This document shows positions 36,116-44,671 of a DNA stretch of 64,000 nucleotides, in pieces. Origin of the DNA: Trichococcus pasteurii (lineage in GTDB: Bacteria; Bacillota; Bacilli; Lactobacillales; Aerococcaceae); NCBI RefSeq assembly GCF_900112935.1, contig NZ_FONM01000002.1, positions 1 through 64,000 on the forward strand, read 5' to 3'. Under the pieces are notes generated by a model that saw only the letters and a program-made list of their open reading frames with translations, was not told the origin of the DNA and ran no database searches. A program made the position numbers and the translations under genes. Each line of letters starts with the position of its first letter. Position 1 is the stretch's first letter.

Positions 36116-36580
36116 ATGGGATATGGTGAAATTGCAGCTTTGATTGCTGCGCTGGCTTTTGCGGTATTGGTGGTTTTCATCATCTTGGCATTAAGGAAAG
36201 TCACTGACATCTTAGGCGAGGTTGAAAAAGTGACCCAAGAAGCGAATAAAAGCCTGGCCGTCATCACAAAAGATGTCGATCACTTGTCGATTGAAGTCGA
36301 AGGCTTACTGAATAAGGCTAATACGTTGGTGGACGACCTGAACGGCAAAATCAGCAAGACAGATCCTTTATTCACTGCAATCGGCGATTTAGGTGTGACC
36401 GTTTCTGATGTGAACCAATCTACCAGAAATTTGGCAGTATCACTTAAAGGCGGGGGAAAAGGCGTCAAAAGCGCATCAGGTTCCTCCACTGTCGGAAAAC
36501 TTGGGCGGACGGCATTGGCAATTGCCCGTCAACGGCAAGCGAAGAAAGAAACGAAGGACACAAAGTTCAAAACTTACTGA
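36116..36580 (+). CDS. DUF948 membrane-anchored protein
   Basis: 154 residues. One N-terminal membrane helix (about 5-27), then heptad-rich sequence (VEKVTQEANKSLAVITKDVDHLSIEVEGLLNKANTL) and a basic Ser/Gly tail. This is the DUF948 family, general-stress-type proteins of unknown role that are nearly always followed by a YtxH gene, as here. AAGGAG lies about 11 nt before the ATG. Confidence 0.88.
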   Translation: MGYGEIAALIAALAFAVLVVFIILALRKVTDILGEVEKVTQEANKSLAVITKDVDHLSIEVEGLLNKANTLVDDLNGKISKTDPLFTAIGDLGVTVSDVNQSTRNLAVSLKGGGKGVKSASGSSTVGKLGRTALAIARQRQAKKETKDTKFKTY

Positions 36581-36620
36581 AGCGTCAATCAATAAATAAA
36601 CGAAAAGGAGTTTGAAGATT

Positions 36621-37085
36621 ATGACAAAAAGTAAAGGTGGATTTTTATTAGGGGCAATCATCGGCGGGGCAGCTGCAGCCATTACAGCTTTGTTGTTTGC
36701 GCCTAAACCAGGCAAAGAATTGCGCGATGACATCACGGAGGAAGTAAATAATCTTCTGGATACAGCACGCGATTATGCAGATATCGCTGTAGAGAAGGGC
36801 AATGAGTTCATGGACGTCGCCAAAGAAACCACGGAAGATATCAAAATCAACTTGAAGGACACCACTTCATCGATTAAAACACAATTCACTGAAACGACCA
36901 AACATGTCGGTGATGACTTGAAAAAAGTAAAAGAAGACATCAAAGAGAAAGCTACTGATGTGAAAGAATTTGCTTCTGTCATCGCTGAGGAGGGCAAAGA
37001 GGAAGCTGCAGCCGTAACGGAAGAGAAAAAAGCCGCAGTGGAAGAAAAGGTTGAAGAGATCAAAGACAGCGTGGAAGATATCTGA
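36621..37085 (+). CDS. YtxH-domain protein
   Basis: 154 residues. The N-terminal glycine/alanine-rich membrane segment FLLGAIIGGAAAAITALLFAPKPGKELR is the YtxH signature. It is followed by a long amphipathic, Lys/Glu-rich helical region resembling LEA/apolipoprotein repeats. Linked with stress in Bacillus. ATG at 36621, 10 nt after AAAGGAG, rather than the TTG at 36612, which is too close. Forms an operon with DUF948. Confidence 0.9.
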   Translation: MTKSKGGFLLGAIIGGAAAAITALLFAPKPGKELRDDITEEVNNLLDTARDYADIAVEKGNEFMDVAKETTEDIKINLKDTTSSIKTQFTETTKHVGDDLKKVKEDIKEKATDVKEFASVIAEEGKEEAAAVTEEKKAAVEEKVEEIKDSVEDI

Positions 37086-37128
37086 ACGCAACAAAAAAAC
37101 AGGCCGCGTGCCTGTTTTTTTGTTGCGT
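37086..37128. terminator. Bidirectional terminator ytxH / pepQ
   Basis: ACGCAACAAAAAAACAGGC with its complement around CGCGT: a perfect 19-bp stem containing A7/T7 runs, usable on both strands. Confidence 0.95.
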
Positions 37129-37168
37129 AGTGTTTTGTCGGTCGATACCGCTGCACCAGCCCAACCCA

Positions 37169-38278
37169 CTAATCGATCAATTTTAAATACGCACCTATAT
37201 CGGTAGGGGTGTGCGTGAAGGATTCAAAACCGTCTGCAGTCACAAATCCGCAATCCTCGACTCTGACCCCGATATCCCCTTCGATGTAGATGCCGGGCTC
37301 GATGGAAAAACACATACCTTCAGTAAGGGCCATTTCATTGCCTTCCATGATGGATGGGAATTCATGCACACCTTGACCCAAGCCGTGGCCCAGACGATGG
37401 TTGAAGTAGCGGCCGTAGCCCGCTTCGGTAATGATTGTCCGCGCTACGGCGTCCAATTCGCCAGCTTTGATGCCGGGATGGACCGCAGCCATCGCTTCAT
37501 CATGGGCTGCCAATACCAAATCGTAGATTTTTTTTTGGTGCGCAGATGGCTCTTCACCAAAGAAGAACGTGCGTGTCACATCACTGGCATAACCTTCGTG
37601 CATGGTTCCCAAATCGAACAGCACAAACTGGTTTTTCTTGAGTTTGGTGTCGCCGGGGACGCCATGGGGGCTGGCTGCATTTTCACCGAAAAGTACCATA
37701 GTTGTGAAACTCATTTCGGCTACGCCTCTTCTTTTCAGTTGGTATTCAATTTCTGCAACGACTTCCAGTTCAGTGATGCCCTCGCGAAGCGTTTTTGCAC
37801 CTATTTTGAGTGCTTCATCAGCCCAATAGCCAGCTTCCTTCATGAAGGCGAGTTCTTGTTCATTCTTGATCAGGCGCATTTCCTGAAGGGTTGCGCTGAT
37901 GTTATGGCCGAAAGTGGCTGTCGGGAAATGTTTCCGCAATGCTTCCATACGCTCGACAGTCAAGAAATCCTTTTCGATGGACCAGTCCGACAGCGGCGAA
38001 TGACGCGCTTGTATGCTGGTTGCCAGTACCGTCCAAGGGTCTTGCGTATCCATGTAGCTGACCACTTCAAATTCCTCAGCAGTCTTCCGCGCATCATTTT
38101 CTTCCAACGCAGGGACAAACAGCAGGGGCTTTGCATCCTTGAACAAAACGGCCGCCAAGATTCGCTCGTGCGGATCGCTCCGGTATGAGGAAACATAAAA
38201 GACATTTTTAGGGTCATTGAGGAATATGATATCGACATCTTGGTTTTTCATTAAATTGATAATTGAGTTTAAAGGCAT
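37169..38278 (-). CDS. pepQ: Xaa-Pro dipeptidase PepQ
   Basis: 369 residues, M24 pita-bread fold. N-terminal creatinase-like domain (about 1-130), then the metal site: FDLGTMHEGYASDVTRTF, HRLGHGLGQGVHEFPS, EGMCFSIEPGIY and RVEDCGFV. Hydrolyses X-Pro dipeptides. Divergent from ccpA, an arrangement well known in lactobacilli, where catabolite control acts on the shared region. It begins ATG at 38278 with GGAAGGTG upstream. Confidence 0.95.
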   Translation of the reverse strand: MPLNSIINLMKNQDVDIIFLNDPKNVFYVSSYRSDPHERILAAVLFKDAKPLLFVPALEENDARKTAEEFEVVSYMDTQDPWTVLATSIQARHSPLSDWSIEKDFLTVERMEALRKHFPTATFGHNISATLQEMRLIKNEQELAFMKEAGYWADEALKIGAKTLREGITELEVVAEIEYQLKRRGVAEMSFTTMVLFGENAASPHGVPGDTKLKKNQFVLFDLGTMHEGYASDVTRTFFFGEEPSAHQKKIYDLVLAAHDEAMAAVHPGIKAGELDAVARTIITEAGYGRYFNHRLGHGLGQGVHEFPSIMEGNEMALTEGMCFSIEPGIYIEGDIGVRVEDCGFVTADGFESFTHTPTDIGAYLKLID

Positions 38279-38307
38279 TTTTAATATGACACCTTCCTTT
38301 CTTTAGT

Positions 38308-38316
38308 ATTATAGCA
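38308..38316 (-). promoter_or_regulatory. Extended -10 promoter of pepQ
   Basis: Minus strand TGC-TATAAT, a full extended -10, 30 nt before the pepQ start. Confidence 0.55.
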
Positions 38317-38371
38317 TATAATTAGGGTTCTATTTTTGAATAACGCAATGTGAAATTTTCATGAAAACTTT

Positions 38372-38386
38372 TATAAAACGCTTGCA
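38372..38386 (+). promoter_or_regulatory. Candidate cre site in the pepQ-ccpA gap
   Basis: TATAAAACGCTTGCA matches the catabolite-responsive element consensus WTGNAANCGNWNNCA except for two positions. It overlaps the -35 of the ccpA promoter, where bound CcpA would repress its own gene. Confidence 0.5.
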
Positions 38387-38410
38387 TATCTTATGAAACA
38401 ATGTTAAATT
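38382..38410 (+). promoter_or_regulatory. ccpA promoter
   Basis: TTGCAT, 17-bp spacer, TAAATT. Leaves a leader of about 88 nt that is strongly A-rich before the ribosome-binding site AAGGAGC. Confidence 0.55.
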
Positions 38411-38504
38411 CATTATAAGCTTGTAAAACAATCAATATTTACAACATTATGTTGAATAATGGAAAATAAAAAATTGAAAACAATTGAGATAAGGAGCAAC
38501 ATAA

Positions 38505-39515
38505 ATGGAAAAACAAACGATTACAATTTACGATGTGGCTCGCGAAGCAAACGTCTCCATGGCAACTGTTTCCCGCGTAGTGAACGGTAATCCAAACGTG
38601 AAACCATCCACAAGGAAAAAGGTATTGGAAGTCATTGAACGTTTGGATTACAGACCGAATGCGGTCGCCCGTGGTTTGGCAAGCAAGAAAACAACGACAG
38701 TAGGGGTTATCGTTCCTGACGTCACAAACCTGTTCTTTGCATCTTTGGCACGAGGAATCGATGATATCGCTACAATGTACAAATATAATATCATTTTAGC
38801 GAACTCCGACCAGAATGACCAGAAAGAAATCCAAGTATTGAACACCTTACTTGCGAAACAAGTGGATGGCATCATCTATATGGGCAATAAGATCACTGAT
38901 GAGCTGCGCGCAGAATTCTCGCGTTCCAAAACGCCGGTCGTGCTGGCTGGAACAATCGATCCTGAGCAACAAGTCGGAAGCGTCAATATCGATTACATTG
39001 CTGCAACCGAAGAAGTCGTAGCGAACATGATTGCGAACGGCAAAAAACACATTGCTTTCGTATCAGCATCGCTTTCCAATCCGATCAATGGACAGTATCG
39101 CCTGAAGGGTTACAAAAACGCTTTGGTCAATGCAAACATTCCTTTTGATGAAGCCCTTGTCTTCGAATGTGAGCCGACGCTTCAAAATGGTGAGCTATTG
39201 GCTGAACAATTACTTGAAGCCGGAGTGGATGCAGCATACGTAGCCGGTGATGAACTTGCCATCGGCCTGTTGAACGGTATCATCAATGCAGATGTCAGCG
39301 TTCCTGAGGCATTTGAAGTCACTGCCAGCAATAATTCCCGCATAACAGAAATGGCTCGTCCAAAGTTGACATCCATCATGTTGCCGCTGTATGATATCGG
39401 CGCTGTTGCGATGCGTTTGCTGACGAAAATCATGAACAAAGAAGAAATTGATGAAAAATCAATCATTCTTCCATACAAAATCGTCAACAGAGGAACAACA
39501 TTACCAAAAAAATAA
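38505..39515 (+). CDS. ccpA: Catabolite control protein A
   Basis: 336 residues, LacI family. N-terminal helix-turn-helix ITIYDVAREANVSMATVSRVVNG and hinge RPNAVARGLAS, then a periplasmic-binding-like domain. It binds HPr-Ser-P and represses or activates carbon genes at cre sites. High match to Gram-positive CcpA and its place opposite pepQ make this assignment firm. Confidence 0.96.
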   Translation: MEKQTITIYDVAREANVSMATVSRVVNGNPNVKPSTRKKVLEVIERLDYRPNAVARGLASKKTTTVGVIVPDVTNLFFASLARGIDDIATMYKYNIILANSDQNDQKEIQVLNTLLAKQVDGIIYMGNKITDELRAEFSRSKTPVVLAGTIDPEQQVGSVNIDYIAATEEVVANMIANGKKHIAFVSASLSNPINGQYRLKGYKNALVNANIPFDEALVFECEPTLQNGELLAEQLLEAGVDAAYVAGDELAIGLLNGIINADVSVPEAFEVTASNNSRITEMARPKLTSIMLPLYDIGAVAMRLLTKIMNKEEIDEKSIILPYKIVNRGTTLPKK

Positions 39516-39543
39516 TCTGTTCATCCGAAAGACATTCAAGCCC

Positions 39544-39582
39544 AAAAAGCCCTGCATCCGAACCAGATGCAGGGCTTTTTTC
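39544..39582 (+). terminator. Terminator after ccpA
   Basis: AAAAAGCCCTGCATC / GATGCAGGGCTTTTT around CGAACCA. Confidence 0.95.
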
Positions 39583-39654
39583 TGTGTTTTTCAAGAAATG
39601 ATCAGCCAGAAACACGGGAGTATCGCACATTGCAAAACTATATGCAACGGCAAT

Positions 39655-39684
39655 CAAAAGGCTGTCCCGGGATGGGACAGCCAA
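39655..39684 (-). terminator. Terminator after the class A PBP gene
   Basis: Minus strand GGCTGTCCC / GGGACAGCC around ATCCC, followed by TTTTG. Confidence 0.8.
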
Positions 39685-39688
39685 TTTC

Positions 39689-42421
39689 TTACTCCTCAGC
39701 TTCTGGGGTTTCTTCAGCCGGTGGGGTTTCGGCTTCTGTTTCGGTTTCCGTCTCTTCGGTTGTTTCGTCAGTCTCTGTTTCGGGTTCTGCCTCCGCATCG
39801 TCTGCAGCGTTGTTTCGGGAAGCAGCGGCTGCATTGCTTCTCGCTTCTGCTGCAGAAAGGTAACTGTCCCAAAAATCTTCCAAGTCCGCCTCGGTGGCCC
39901 CAGGAGAGAAGTTGTAGGAGATCGTTTTCGGTAGTGAATCCGACTTGAAAAGGTCGCTCCTTGTGCTGCCGTTAAGGGAAACGGACAAGCCATTCGCGAA
40001 CGAAACGGTGCCTGCCAACGTTCCGGTTTCTGCCAGCACTGATTTTTCGACAATCCCTTCCGGTTGTTGATGTGTCAGATCGGTGCCGAGGATGTCTGGA
40101 TTGATGCTGTAGATCTTGTTGGCGATCTGGGACCAGTAATTCAGATTCCGCCCGGTCGGAAGACCTTGATTATTAGGGTCATAGAAGACATGTTCCCCCT
40201 TGTAATTGTCATAACCCATCCAAGAGCTGAGCGTGACGGTAGGGGTGCTGGCGATGAACCAGATGTCCCGGTTGGCTTCCGATGTCCCGGTCTTTCCGGC
40301 CCAATCGGCGCTGAAATTCAGGTAATTGTTGATCGAGCGGCCTGTGCCATCGGTGATGACATCGCGCAGAATATCCAAAGTCAGATAAGCTGTCTGTTCC
40401 GAGAATACTTCAGTCGTTTCGGATTCGTGCTGATAAACGATATCCCCGTGCTTGTCCGTGATCGTTTCGATCAGATATGGCTCAACATGATCGCCTCCGG
40501 TTGCGAAAGTCGTGAAGGCACTGGTTTGTTCCAAAACGGTAGGGCCATCATTCGTTGCCCCGATCGCTAAGGATGGATTGCCGTATTCCGATTCGTCGAT
40601 CGAGGTGATGCCCATTTTTTCCAGATATTGCCCAGGGTTCATCCCTTCATCATTCATCGCGACGTAGAGCTTGATCGTGGGGTTGTTTTTTGATTGGTAG
40701 AGCGCTTGGCGAGCCGTCATGAATGTATTGGAAATGGTGTCGCCGAAGTTTGTAGGCTCCCATAGTGTGCCATCGGGCTGTTTGATGCTGATTTTTGTAT
40801 CAGGCACCATGGAAGCAGGGTAGATAAAATCCTGTTCGATTGCCGGCGCATAGACCAGCAATGGTTTGATTGTCGAACCGGGGGAACGGTTGGTGCTGAA
40901 CACATGGTCCACCTGATTGACCGAAAAATCCCGGCCGCCGATGAACCCGATGATTTTTCCGGTCTCATTCTCGATCAGCGCACTGCCTGTTTGGGCAAGC
41001 TCGGTCACTTCCTGCGTGACCCCATCTGCATCAACATAGGTATCCACGAATGTATTCCCTAAAGTGTGACCATACTCGGCCGCAACTTCCTGCATGCCGT
41101 TATAGATGTCTTTGTCGATTGTGCTGTAAACATTGTAGCCGGATAAGCGCAGCGTATTGTCTGCATTTGCATAGTATTCGTTGTACAATTCGATGTCCGC
41201 TTCAAGATCATCCATCGTGAGGTCATCACCGGCAGCGGCCTGTTCCATCAATATCAGGATCGCTTCACGTTCGACAGCTTGATAAAGGTAACTGTTCCTG
41301 TCCGCTTGCGTGGCATGAGCAGCGACGAAATCCTGGGTGATGTCGTACGCGATTGCAGCATCATAGTCTTCCTTGGTGATGTAGCCTTCGCTGAGCATAC
41401 GGAAAAGTACGGTGTTTTTTCGGTTCAGAGCTGCAGTCAAATCTTCCTTTCTTTCGCCGTATTGCGTGAAAGGGGTATAAGTATAAGGATTCTGTGGGAT
41501 GCCCACCAAAAATGCTGCCTGAGCCAACGATACATCTGTTGCATGTATTCCAAAAATACCGTTCGCCGCTTCCTCTATGCCTGCGATATTGGAACCGCTG
41601 CTGTTTCGGCCGAAGGGAGAGACGTTCAGGTAGGCTGTCAGTATTTCGTCCTTCGTAAAGAAATTTTCAAGCCGCAGTGCCAACAAGATTTCATTGGCTT
41701 TGCGGGAAAAAGTCACTTCATTCGACAGTATCTGTTGTTTGACGAGCTGTTGCGTCAAGGTGGAACCGCCGCTTTGGCTGCCGAAGCCGGTCAGTTCAGT
41801 CACCAATGCCCTCAGTATGGCTTTAGGAACGATCCCTTCGTGCTCATAAAAATTTTCGTCTTCCGTTGCGATGAGCGCCTCTTTGATGAGCGGAGAAATG
41901 CTTTCCGATCCGACCGTGGTCCTGACCAAGTCGGTGCGGATTTCCGAAATCGCTTCGGTATTTGCATAGTACATAGTCGAAACTAGTTCGACATTGCCGA
42001 TGTCTTCAGCCATGCTTTCGTATGAAGGGGCTGTCTCCTTTGAAATCAAATTAGCGAAGTAACCCAAGCCTGCACCGCCAGCGAAGATTCCCAACAGGAC
42101 CATCAACAGTACGATGCCGGTAAAAATATTCCGGATCACACCAAAAAAAACATTGAAACCGAAAGCTCCTTTTGAGAGAAGCGGCTTTATGTTTGTTTCT
42201 GTGACAAGCTTCCGTCTCATTCCTCGCCAAGACACTCTGCCTTGTTCCATGCGCCTGTGGGTCTTTTGTTCCCAAATCAAGGCTTTTTCCTTTGTTCTAG
42301 CAGCATTTTCTTTTGTGAAAATCCGCTGGAGGCTGCCGTTTATCGATTGCCCAAGGCGTTTAAAAAATAGCCCGGTTTTTTTCAGCCATTTTTCAGCTTT
42401 ATTTCCATCTGGATTGTTCAT
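39689..42421 (-). CDS. Class A penicillin-binding protein (PBP1a/2a type)
   Basis: 910 residues, bifunctional peptidoglycan synthase. Basic cytoplasmic N-terminus, one membrane span (about 95-125), GT51 glycosyltransferase (EDENFYEHEG at 187-196, GGSTLTQQLVK), then transpeptidase with Ser516-Thr-Ile-Lys519, SKN (577-579) and KTG (710-712). After the catalytic part comes a small domain and a Glu/Thr-rich acidic tail (about 860-910) that is probably disordered on the outer face. The start is ATG at 42421 with AAAGGAAAGAGGGAAC upstream. Monocistronic. Confidence 0.95.
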   Translation of the reverse strand: MNNPDGNKAEKWLKKTGLFFKRLGQSINGSLQRIFTKENAARTKEKALIWEQKTHRRMEQGRVSWRGMRRKLVTETNIKPLLSKGAFGFNVFFGVIRNIFTGIVLLMVLLGIFAGGAGLGYFANLISKETAPSYESMAEDIGNVELVSTMYYANTEAISEIRTDLVRTTVGSESISPLIKEALIATEDENFYEHEGIVPKAILRALVTELTGFGSQSGGSTLTQQLVKQQILSNEVTFSRKANEILLALRLENFFTKDEILTAYLNVSPFGRNSSGSNIAGIEEAANGIFGIHATDVSLAQAAFLVGIPQNPYTYTPFTQYGERKEDLTAALNRKNTVLFRMLSEGYITKEDYDAAIAYDITQDFVAAHATQADRNSYLYQAVEREAILILMEQAAAGDDLTMDDLEADIELYNEYYANADNTLRLSGYNVYSTIDKDIYNGMQEVAAEYGHTLGNTFVDTYVDADGVTQEVTELAQTGSALIENETGKIIGFIGGRDFSVNQVDHVFSTNRSPGSTIKPLLVYAPAIEQDFIYPASMVPDTKISIKQPDGTLWEPTNFGDTISNTFMTARQALYQSKNNPTIKLYVAMNDEGMNPGQYLEKMGITSIDESEYGNPSLAIGATNDGPTVLEQTSAFTTFATGGDHVEPYLIETITDKHGDIVYQHESETTEVFSEQTAYLTLDILRDVITDGTGRSINNYLNFSADWAGKTGTSEANRDIWFIASTPTVTLSSWMGYDNYKGEHVFYDPNNQGLPTGRNLNYWSQIANKIYSINPDILGTDLTHQQPEGIVEKSVLAETGTLAGTVSFANGLSVSLNGSTRSDLFKSDSLPKTISYNFSPGATEADLEDFWDSYLSAAEARSNAAAASRNNAADDAEAEPETETDETTEETETETEAETPPAEETPEAEE

Positions 42422-42521
42422 ATGTTCCCTCTTTCCTTTTCAGGTGGTCACTTATCAGTATAACAAAAAAGCTTTCCCCTGACTATTCAATAGAACGAAC
42501 AATCACGAAGTCGGAGGAACC

Positions 42522-42554
42522 AAAAAAAATCAGCAAGGAATGCTATCCTTGCTG
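42522..42554 (-). terminator. Terminator after trhO
   Basis: Minus strand ATCAGCAAGGA / TCCTTGCTGAT around TAGCAT, followed by T7. Confidence 0.93.
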
Positions 42555-42566
42555 ATCCTGTGGCTG

Positions 42567-43547
42567 TTACGCAGTTGTTGCGGCAGAGCTCTCCATTGTC
42601 TCCCCGATGGCGGCCAAACGCTCCGCTACATCAGACTGTGTCAATTGATTGCGCTGCACATAATAATTCGGCTGGTGGATGCGGCATTCATGCGAGCAGC
42701 TGCGCATATATTTGTGTTCGTTTTCTTCGGAACAAAGCATTCTGCGGTTGCAGCTCGGGTTGGCGCAATTCACATAGCGTTCGCATGGCGTACCATCGAA
42801 CCAGTCTTTTCCGACCACGACGTGTTCAATGCGATTGATATCCACACCGATGCGCTCATCGAATACATACATCTTTCCGTCCCAAAGGTCGCCTTTGACC
42901 GTTTCGTTTTTCCCGTAGGTTGCGATGCCTCCGTGCAGTTGGCCGACATCCTTAAAGCCTTCCTTGACGAGCCAACCTGAGAATTTTTCGCAGCGGATGC
43001 CGCCGGTGCAATAGGTGACAACGCGTTTCTCCATGAATTTTTCCTTGTTGTCGCGGATCCATTGCGGCAATTCGCGGAAGTTTGCGATATCCGGACGGAC
43101 GGCGCCACGGAAGTGACCAAGGTCGAATTCATAGTCGTTGCGGGCATCGATGACAACCGTATTTTCGTCAAGGATGGCTTCACGGAACTCTTCCGGCGAC
43201 AAGTATGCTCCGGTTGTTTCGTTAGGATCGAGGTCGTCTCCCCCAAGGTGCAGGGACACGATTTCCTGACGATGACGGACAAACATCTTCTTGAAGGCAT
43301 GACCGTCCGTTTCATCGATTTTATAGGTGATGTCGTTGAAGCGTGCGTCTGCATTCATATGCTCGATATACGCTTGCGTTTGTTCAACGGTTCCGGAAAC
43401 CGTACCGTTGATGCCTTCTGCGGCGACCAAAATTCTTCCTTTTAAGCCGATTTCTTTGCAGAATCGTAGATGTTCTTGCGCAAATGTTTCTGCCTCCTCT
43501 ATCGGTGTATATTTATAATAGAGTAGGACACGATATTCTTTTGTCAT
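42567..43547 (-). CDS. trhO: tRNA uridine(34) hydroxylase TrhO (rhodanese family)
   Basis: 326 residues. N-terminal domain with [16 protein letters not shown], a rhodanese domain (about 125-220) with the active cysteine in [10 protein letters not shown], and a C-terminal Cys-rich zinc-like region ([23 protein letters not shown]). TrhO puts a hydroxyl on U34 of certain tRNAs in an oxygen-dependent way, leading to methoxyuridine in Gram-positives. ATG after AGGAGGAGCAGT. Stands alone. Confidence 0.94.
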   Translation of the reverse strand: MTKEYRVLLYYKYTPIEEAETFAQEHLRFCKEIGLKGRILVAAEGINGTVSGTVEQTQAYIEHMNADARFNDITYKIDETDGHAFKKMFVRHRQEIVSLHLGGDDLDPNETTGAYLSPEEFREAILDENTVVIDARNDYEFDLGHFRGAVRPDIANFRELPQWIRDNKEKFMEKRVVTYCTGGIRCEKFSGWLVKEGFKDVGQLHGGIATYGKNETVKGDLWDGKMYVFDERIGVDINRIEHVVVGKDWFDGTPCERYVNCANPSCNRRMLCSEENEHKYMRSCSHECRIHQPNYYVQRNQLTQSDVAERLAAIGETMESSAATTA

Positions 43548-43719
43548 ACTGCTCCTCCTGAATCAATGTGTTTTACTTCGAACGTTATGAAATTATACAC
43601 ATTTTGTAAGCGGAAAGCCAAGAATATGCTCAACAGCCGAAACAGGGCGTCCCGCTTTATGGATGTGGGGGCTGCGTGCTACACTTGCTGCAAAGGTAAA
43701 ATGAAAGCGGGGGAATGAT

Positions 43720-44616
43720 ATGGGTATTTGCACATTGATCGTAAATCCGTCGTCGGGGGGCGAAAAAGCTACTGGCTATCTGGATTTGATGAAAGCGCAA
43801 TTGAGCAAAATGTTCGAAGAGGTCACAGTCAAAGAAACCGAGAAACAGGGGGATGCCATGCAGTTCGCGCATGAAGCGGCAAACAAGGGCCATGAAGCAG
43901 TTTTCTGCATGGGCGGCGATGGCACTGTCAACGAAACAGTCAATGGCTTGGCGTCTGCCGGAAAAAACGTATCCTTCGGGTTTGTTCCTCTGGGCACCGT
44001 CAATGACCTCGCAAGAGCGATCGGTATCCCATTGGAACCCGAGCAAGCCATCAGCATGTTGGGCGATGCGGCTTTGGTCGATCTGGATATCGGCAAGGTC
44101 AATGATCGTTATTTTGTGTCGAATGTCGCTGCCGGTGCGATTCCTGAAGCTGTCGAAGAGGTCAGCGTGGAGCAAAAAACAAAATATGGCCCGCTGGCAT
44201 ATTTCATGGAAGCAGGAAAAGCACTGACGAGCCAGACGATGCATCGGTTCCGTTTTACGGTTGATGGAGAGACATTTACGCAGGAATCGCCGCTTGTTCT
44301 GATCGCATTGACGAATTCGATTGCCAGCTTCGAAAATTTTATGCCGCAAGCAAAAGTCGATGACGGCAAGATGCGGATGGTTGTTTTCAAGGAGTTCAAT
44401 CTGTTGGATTCGCTGAGACTCTTGCCACAGCTTATCATGGGCGAAATCAGAAATTCGGATACTGTCATCTATATGTCTTTCGAACAGGCCACTATCACCC
44501 TTGAAGATGGCGACAGCCTGATCACCAATGTCGACGGCGATGAAGGACCGGCATTTCCGCTAGAAATCGAAATACTGCCATCCTTCATCAAGGTTTATGG
44601 ACCGGCAGCCACTTGA
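43720..44616 (+). CDS. YegS/DagK-family lipid kinase
   Basis: 298 residues. Diacylglycerol-kinase catalytic domain with IVNPSSGG, nucleotide motif GGDGTVNETVNGL and PLGTVNDLARA, then a beta-sandwich C-terminal domain with the usual DGDEGPAFP. Phosphorylates diacylglycerol or a related lipid. It is too divergent from DgkB for me to name it that. ATG with GCGGGGGAATGAT upstream. A possible -10 TAAAAT lies near 43698. Confidence 0.92.
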   Translation: MGICTLIVNPSSGGEKATGYLDLMKAQLSKMFEEVTVKETEKQGDAMQFAHEAANKGHEAVFCMGGDGTVNETVNGLASAGKNVSFGFVPLGTVNDLARAIGIPLEPEQAISMLGDAALVDLDIGKVNDRYFVSNVAAGAIPEAVEEVSVEQKTKYGPLAYFMEAGKALTSQTMHRFRFTVDGETFTQESPLVLIALTNSIASFENFMPQAKVDDGKMRMVVFKEFNLLDSLRLLPQLIMGEIRNSDTVIYMSFEQATITLEDGDSLITNVDGDEGPAFPLEIEILPSFIKVYGPAAT

Positions 44617-44618
44617 AC

Positions 44619-44669
44619 AAAAGCAAATCCCTGCGACCGGTATTACTTGGTCGCAGGGATTTATTTTGT
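44619..44669. terminator. Bidirectional terminator lipid kinase / pepF
   Basis: AAATCCCTGCGACC / GGTCGCAGGGATTT around GGTATTACTT with AC-A-A-A and T-rich flanks. Confidence 0.88.
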
Positions 44670-44671
44670 CT

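Noticed and set aside
37211-38188. 325-codon antisense frame inside pepQ
   Set aside because: Same reason: shadow of a well-supported M24 peptidase.
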